DNA from: Cesiribacteraceae bacterium YIM B00369
GTDB taxonomy: Bacteria > Bacteroidota > Bacteroidia > Cytophagales > Cyclobacteriaceae
Direction: 5' to 3'
Length of the DNA: 64,000 nucleotides
Assembly: GCA_017948555.1 (NCBI GenBank)
Contig: JAFMYY010000006.1
Location: 62,001-126,000, forward strand
In this document: positions 61,424 to 64,000 of the stretch, piece after piece
Layout of the letters: each line of letters begins with the position of its first letter
Numbering within the stretch: position 1 is the first letter of the stretch
Notes under the pieces: model-generated
Seen by the model: the letters and a program-made list of their open reading frames with translations, nothing else
What the model was told of the DNA's origin: nothing
Database searches by the model: none
Made by a program: the position numbers and the translations under genes

Positions 61424-62224
61424 ATGTTTAATTTAACTCCTGTTGTTAAAAACCTGCTTATAGTTAATGTAGTCATTTTTTTTCTTGGCTACCTGTTTTA
61501 TAACCAGACGGGTATACATATTAACAGTTATCTGGCACTTTATTATTTTGAATCAGATAACTTTAGGCCCTGGCAAATCGTTACTTATATGTTCCTGCAT
61601 GCCGATTTCCGGCATATTTTCGGTAACATGATCGGTTTAATGGTTTTTGGTGCCTGGCTGGAAGAAGTATGGGGCTCAAAGCGCTTTTTTCAATACTATA
61701 TTATTACAGGAATAGGAGCCGGCATCCTGTTTATGGGTGTGGATTATTTTGAAAAATCTGCCATGGTTAATGATGTGGAGTCTTTTCTGGTGAATCCTGA
61801 ACCACGGGAGTTCGATTTACTGGTAAACCAGCATTTCGGGCCATATTATGGCAGCTTATCCGATTTTATTGACAAATATTATAAAAACCCTGAGAACCCG
61901 CAATACGAAAGGCAGGCAACTTCTTATGTAAGGGATTTATATACCAGGATGATTAATATACCCATGCTGGGAGCTTCAGGTGCAGTATTTGGAATTCTTC
62001 TGGCGGCCGGTTTACTCTTTCCTTACCGGAAAATTATGTTGCTGATACCACCTATTCCTATGCGGGCCCGTATCCTTGTTGTTTTATATGGTGCTTATAC
62101 CATATATGCCGCCTTTCAGCGGTCGCCCGACGATAGTGTGGCACATGTTGCTCACCTGGGAGGAATGGTTGTTGGTTTTATTTTGTTAAAGATATGGGGC
62201 GAAGACCGTAACCGATATCATTAA
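61424..62224 (+). CDS. Rhomboid intramembrane serine protease
   Basis: This 266-residue protein has a six-helix rhomboid core. The catalytic serine is in MLGASGAVFGIL and the catalytic histidine in SVAHVAHLGGMVVG. The HADFRHIFGNMIGL segment in helix 2 carries the oxyanion-related histidine and asparagine. An insertion of about 60 residues (roughly 105-175, with EFDLLVNQHFGPYYGSLSDF) separates helix 3 from the serine helix and is not part of the minimal fold. The gene begins 5 bases after mutL. Substrates are unknown. Confidence 0.92.
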   Translation: MFNLTPVVKNLLIVNVVIFFLGYLFYNQTGIHINSYLALYYFESDNFRPWQIVTYMFLHADFRHIFGNMIGLMVFGAWLEEVWGSKRFFQYYIITGIGAGILFMGVDYFEKSAMVNDVESFLVNPEPREFDLLVNQHFGPYYGSLSDFIDKYYKNPENPQYERQATSYVRDLYTRMINIPMLGASGAVFGILLAAGLLFPYRKIMLLIPPIPMRARILVVLYGAYTIYAAFQRSPDDSVAHVAHLGGMVVGFILLKIWGEDRNRYH

Positions 62225-62236
62225 TTTGATCTGTCC

Positions 62237-63172
62237 ATGAATAGATTTGCTGAAGAACTAAGATTTGCCTTTAACAGGCCAGACAATGGACTGATCCGGA
62301 TTATCCTGATCAATCTTATTGTATTTGCACTATTAATTGTGCTGCGGGTAGTACTTAACCTCTCCGGTGCTCAGGATGTATATGCCTGGATCATGAGCCA
62401 GCTTATGCTCCCTTCGGATGTGCCTTCCTTCCTGGTGAAGCCGTGGACCCTTATTACCTATATGTTTACGCATACGGATTTCTTCCATATCCTTTTCAAT
62501 ATGCTTTTCCTTTACTGGTTCGGGCAAATTGTAATGGACTACCTTGGGAGTAAGAAATTTGTGAATATATACGTGCTGGGTGGAATTGCAGGGGGCTTGT
62601 TCTTTATTCTGATGTACAACCTGATTCCCTATTATCATAATCAGCTTGGGGTTCCTCTTTTAGGTGCATCGGCAGGAGTTTCTGCCATTATTGTGGCAGC
62701 AGCCACTCTTGTGCCTAATCATTCCTTTATGCTCATGTTTATAGGGCCTGTTAAGATTAAATATATTGCCTTGTTTTATGTAATATTTAAATCATTTGCA
62801 GGCCTTGACGGCCCTAATGCAGGAGGTGAACTGGCTCACCTTGGAGGTGCATTGGTAGGTTACCTGTATATAATACAGCTGCGGAACGGAACAGATATTG
62901 GTGCCTGGATATCCGGCTTTATGGACTGGACTAAAGGCCTTTTCCAGCGGAAGCCGAAAATAAGGGTAACGCATAAACAAAAAAGCTATACCGGCAGCAG
63001 GGAAGATTATTCTCATGCCCGCACTGTTAAGAATGTTAAAAATAACAGCTCTACCCGCTCGGTTTCAGAGCAGGAGGAAGTTGATGCTATTCTGGATAAA
63101 ATATCGGAAAAAGGATACGAAAGCCTGAGCAAGGAAGAAAAGCAAAAGCTTTTTAATGCCAGTAAAAAATAA
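62237..63172 (+). CDS. Rhomboid intramembrane serine protease
   Basis: This 311-residue rhomboid has the motif HTDFFHILFNMLFL in helix 2, the catalytic serine in LLGASAGVSAIIVA (GxSA rather than the more common GxSG) and the histidine in GGELAHLGGALVG. A cytoplasmic tail of about 95 residues follows the last membrane segment. The tail is basic at first (RKPKIRVTHKQKSYTGSRED) and then shows VSEQEEVDAILDKISEKGYESLSKEEKQKLFN, a short helical motif often seen at the C-terminus of Bacteroidota rhomboids. It starts 12 bases after the first rhomboid gene. Confidence 0.9.
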   Translation: MNRFAEELRFAFNRPDNGLIRIILINLIVFALLIVLRVVLNLSGAQDVYAWIMSQLMLPSDVPSFLVKPWTLITYMFTHTDFFHILFNMLFLYWFGQIVMDYLGSKKFVNIYVLGGIAGGLFFILMYNLIPYYHNQLGVPLLGASAGVSAIIVAAATLVPNHSFMLMFIGPVKIKYIALFYVIFKSFAGLDGPNAGGELAHLGGALVGYLYIIQLRNGTDIGAWISGFMDWTKGLFQRKPKIRVTHKQKSYTGSREDYSHARTVKNVKNNSSTRSVSEQEEVDAILDKISEKGYESLSKEEKQKLFNASKK

Positions 63173-63220
63173 GTGGAAGAAGTTCCTGTAACTGAATTAT
63201 ACTGTACTATTTGTATAAGG

Positions 63221-63250
63221 AAAGCCTGTTAGTGATAGCAGGCTTTTTTT
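63221..63250. terminator. Bidirectional terminator
   Basis: AAAGCCTG (63221-63228) pairs with CAGGCTTT (63239-63246), followed by a T run. It separates the rhomboid operon from the convergent membrane protein gene. Confidence 0.8.
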
Positions 63251-63253
63251 GTT

Positions 63254-63697
63254 TTACAGGTATAGCATAATGAGCAGGAAAAGAAATATAGTCCGTAAAC
63301 TCCAGCCAATGGTGCGGAACCAGTTGAGCCTTACAAGCTTTTTAAGGAGAGCCGGTTTATAACCTTCTTTTTCAAGTTTTCTGTGTAAAGGCACTTCCTT
63401 GGCGAATGTTACCAGCCATATCACCAGCAGGCAGGCAAAGGCAGCGTAATTCAGGTATTCCATTACAGAAAAAGACAGGGGAGTAAGGAGCAGCCATCCG
63501 GCAAATAATAGTTCCCCCAGCATTAGCGGTACTACTATCCAGGCAATTTTACTTACATGATGCTGCTGATAGGCGAGGCATTCATTTTTGCCTATAAGCT
63601 TAAAGCCCGGGTACTGCACCAGCTGTACCAGCCATATAAGGCCGGTAAGCATGGCAGAAAAAGTAAGGTTGAGCAGCAGGAGAGCAGGTAACGACAT
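63254..63697 (-). CDS. Hypothetical four-segment membrane protein
   Basis: This 147-residue protein has four membrane segments (about residues 5-25, 52-75, 80-98 and 128-147). The conserved-looking segment GLIWLVQLVQYPGFKLIG is followed by YQQHHVSKIAWIVVPLMLGELL, and LRLNWFRTIGWSLRT-like text lies near the end (here VRLNWFRTIGWSLRT). The layout resembles DUF1772-like integral membrane proteins of unknown function. It starts 48 bases after the stop codon of the partial rlmN gene on the same strand. Confidence 0.7.
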   Translation of the reverse strand: MSLPALLLLNLTFSAMLTGLIWLVQLVQYPGFKLIGKNECLAYQQHHVSKIAWIVVPLMLGELLFAGWLLLTPLSFSVMEYLNYAAFACLLVIWLVTFAKEVPLHRKLEKEGYKPALLKKLVRLNWFRTIGWSLRTIFLFLLIMLYL

Positions 63698-63745
63698 GGC
63701 TGAATTCTGTTTCCGTGAAAATACAGGGATTAAGGAATGGGCAAA

Positions 63746-64000
63746 TCAGGCAGTAGCCTCTTCCTTATTACGGTTTGCCAATTGCCCGCAGGCGGCGTCA
63801 ATATCTTTTCCGCGGCTGCGGCGCACATGTACATTTACACCTTTATTGCGGAGGTAATTACTGAACTTATCCAGACGGTCTTCTTCCGTATTTATAAAGT
63901 CAGCCTCTTTTATCGGGTTGTATTCTATGATGTTTACCATGCTTGGCACTTTTTTAGTGAAGCGGTAAAGTTCTTCGGCATCCTGGAGGGTGTCGTTAAA
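63746..64000 (-). CDS. rlmN: 23S rRNA (adenine2503-C2)-methyltransferase, C-terminal part
   Basis: The last 84 residues of an RlmN-type radical SAM methyltransferase are encoded here; the gene continues beyond 64000. The segments FNDTLQDAEELYRFT, VNIIEYNPI and the terminal VHVRRSRGKDIDAACGQLAN are the conserved C-terminal signature, and the cysteine in AACGQL is the methyl-carrying catalytic cysteine of the family. RlmN adds a C2-methyl group to A2503 of 23S rRNA and A37 of some tRNAs. Its 5' part with the CxxxCxxC cluster lies outside the window. Confidence 0.93.
   Translation of the reverse strand, partial: FNDTLQDAEELYRFTKKVPSMVNIIEYNPIKEADFINTEEDRLDKFSNYLRNKGVNVHVRRSRGKDIDAACGQLANRNKEEATA

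Overview
The window comes from the chromosome of a Bacteroidota member, most likely order Cytophagales. The evidence is the combination of a PorP/SprF-type secretion-system IX protein, a MurF-alanine racemase fusion, the bacillithiol gene bshA, DUF4230 and DUF4783 proteins, a carboxypeptidase-regulatory domain in front of a TonB receptor, TAnnTTTG-type promoter elements, and a strong Shine-Dalgarno site in front of rpsU only. Genus and species cannot be fixed from the sequence. No rRNA, tRNA, CRISPR array, prophage or insertion sequence was recognised; this is mostly core chromosome.

Layout. 0-5.2 kb: cvpA-yqeY (minus), then pdxJ, an alpha/beta hydrolase, DUF2905, an RsmI-like methylase paralog and metK. 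5.4-8.8 kb: a STAS-like protein, then rpsU-xer-hpf and an acyl-CoA dehydrogenase on the minus strand. 9.0-13.3 kb: a tight four-gene nucleotide-sugar operon (ugd, UDP-xylose synthase, galE, rfbB). 13.4-17.5 kb: an SRPBCC-like protein, pterin dehydratase, and the overlapping trio rsmI-lnt-suhB. 17.8-24 kb: TonB receptor, radical SAM/SPASM protein, DUF4230, recX, PorP/SprF, YcxB-like. 24.2-28.4 kb: nadC, creD, a winged-helix regulator with its membrane partner, DUF4783. 28.7-33.4 kb: gpmI, a lipoprotein, feoB-feoA. 33.6-38.1 kb: a small hydrophilic protein, csaA-(murF-alr), a secreted charged protein and an unusual HisA homolog. 38.2-43.6 kb: a two-component system divergent from a secreted proline-rich/coiled-coil protein, then lysA and a PRC-barrel protein. 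43.8-52.7 kb: PhoH/PIN ATPase, a 1253-residue hybrid histidine kinase, an AlbA_2 protein and an AAA-VWA pair. 52.9-58.8 kb: SDR protein, fatty-acid hydroxylase, bshA, and a GH3/serine-hydrolase fusion. 58.9-64 kb: a membrane protein, mutL, two rhomboid proteases, a membrane protein and the 3' end of rlmN.

How genes work together. The nucleotide-sugar operon would supply UDP-glucuronate, UDP-xylose, UDP-galactose and a dTDP-6-deoxyhexose precursor for surface glycans, although no glycosyltransferase lies next to it. feoA-feoB and the TonB receptor are separate iron or ligand uptake functions. rpsU-xer-hpf links ribosome composition and hibernation. The creD locus and the 38-41.5 kb two-component locus both carry visible candidate operators in their promoter regions and look like self-contained envelope-response circuits.

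Most interesting non-genic signals: (i) a 17-bp palindrome repeated in front of creD and in front of the regulator operon; (ii) four TTAAC direct repeats at helical-turn spacing directly upstream of the promoter of the secreted partner of the two-component system; (iii) a dispersed family of low-complexity intergenic repeats (TCTCATGTCTCA-like and GAATTAA-like), one copy of which supplies the start codon of a gene.
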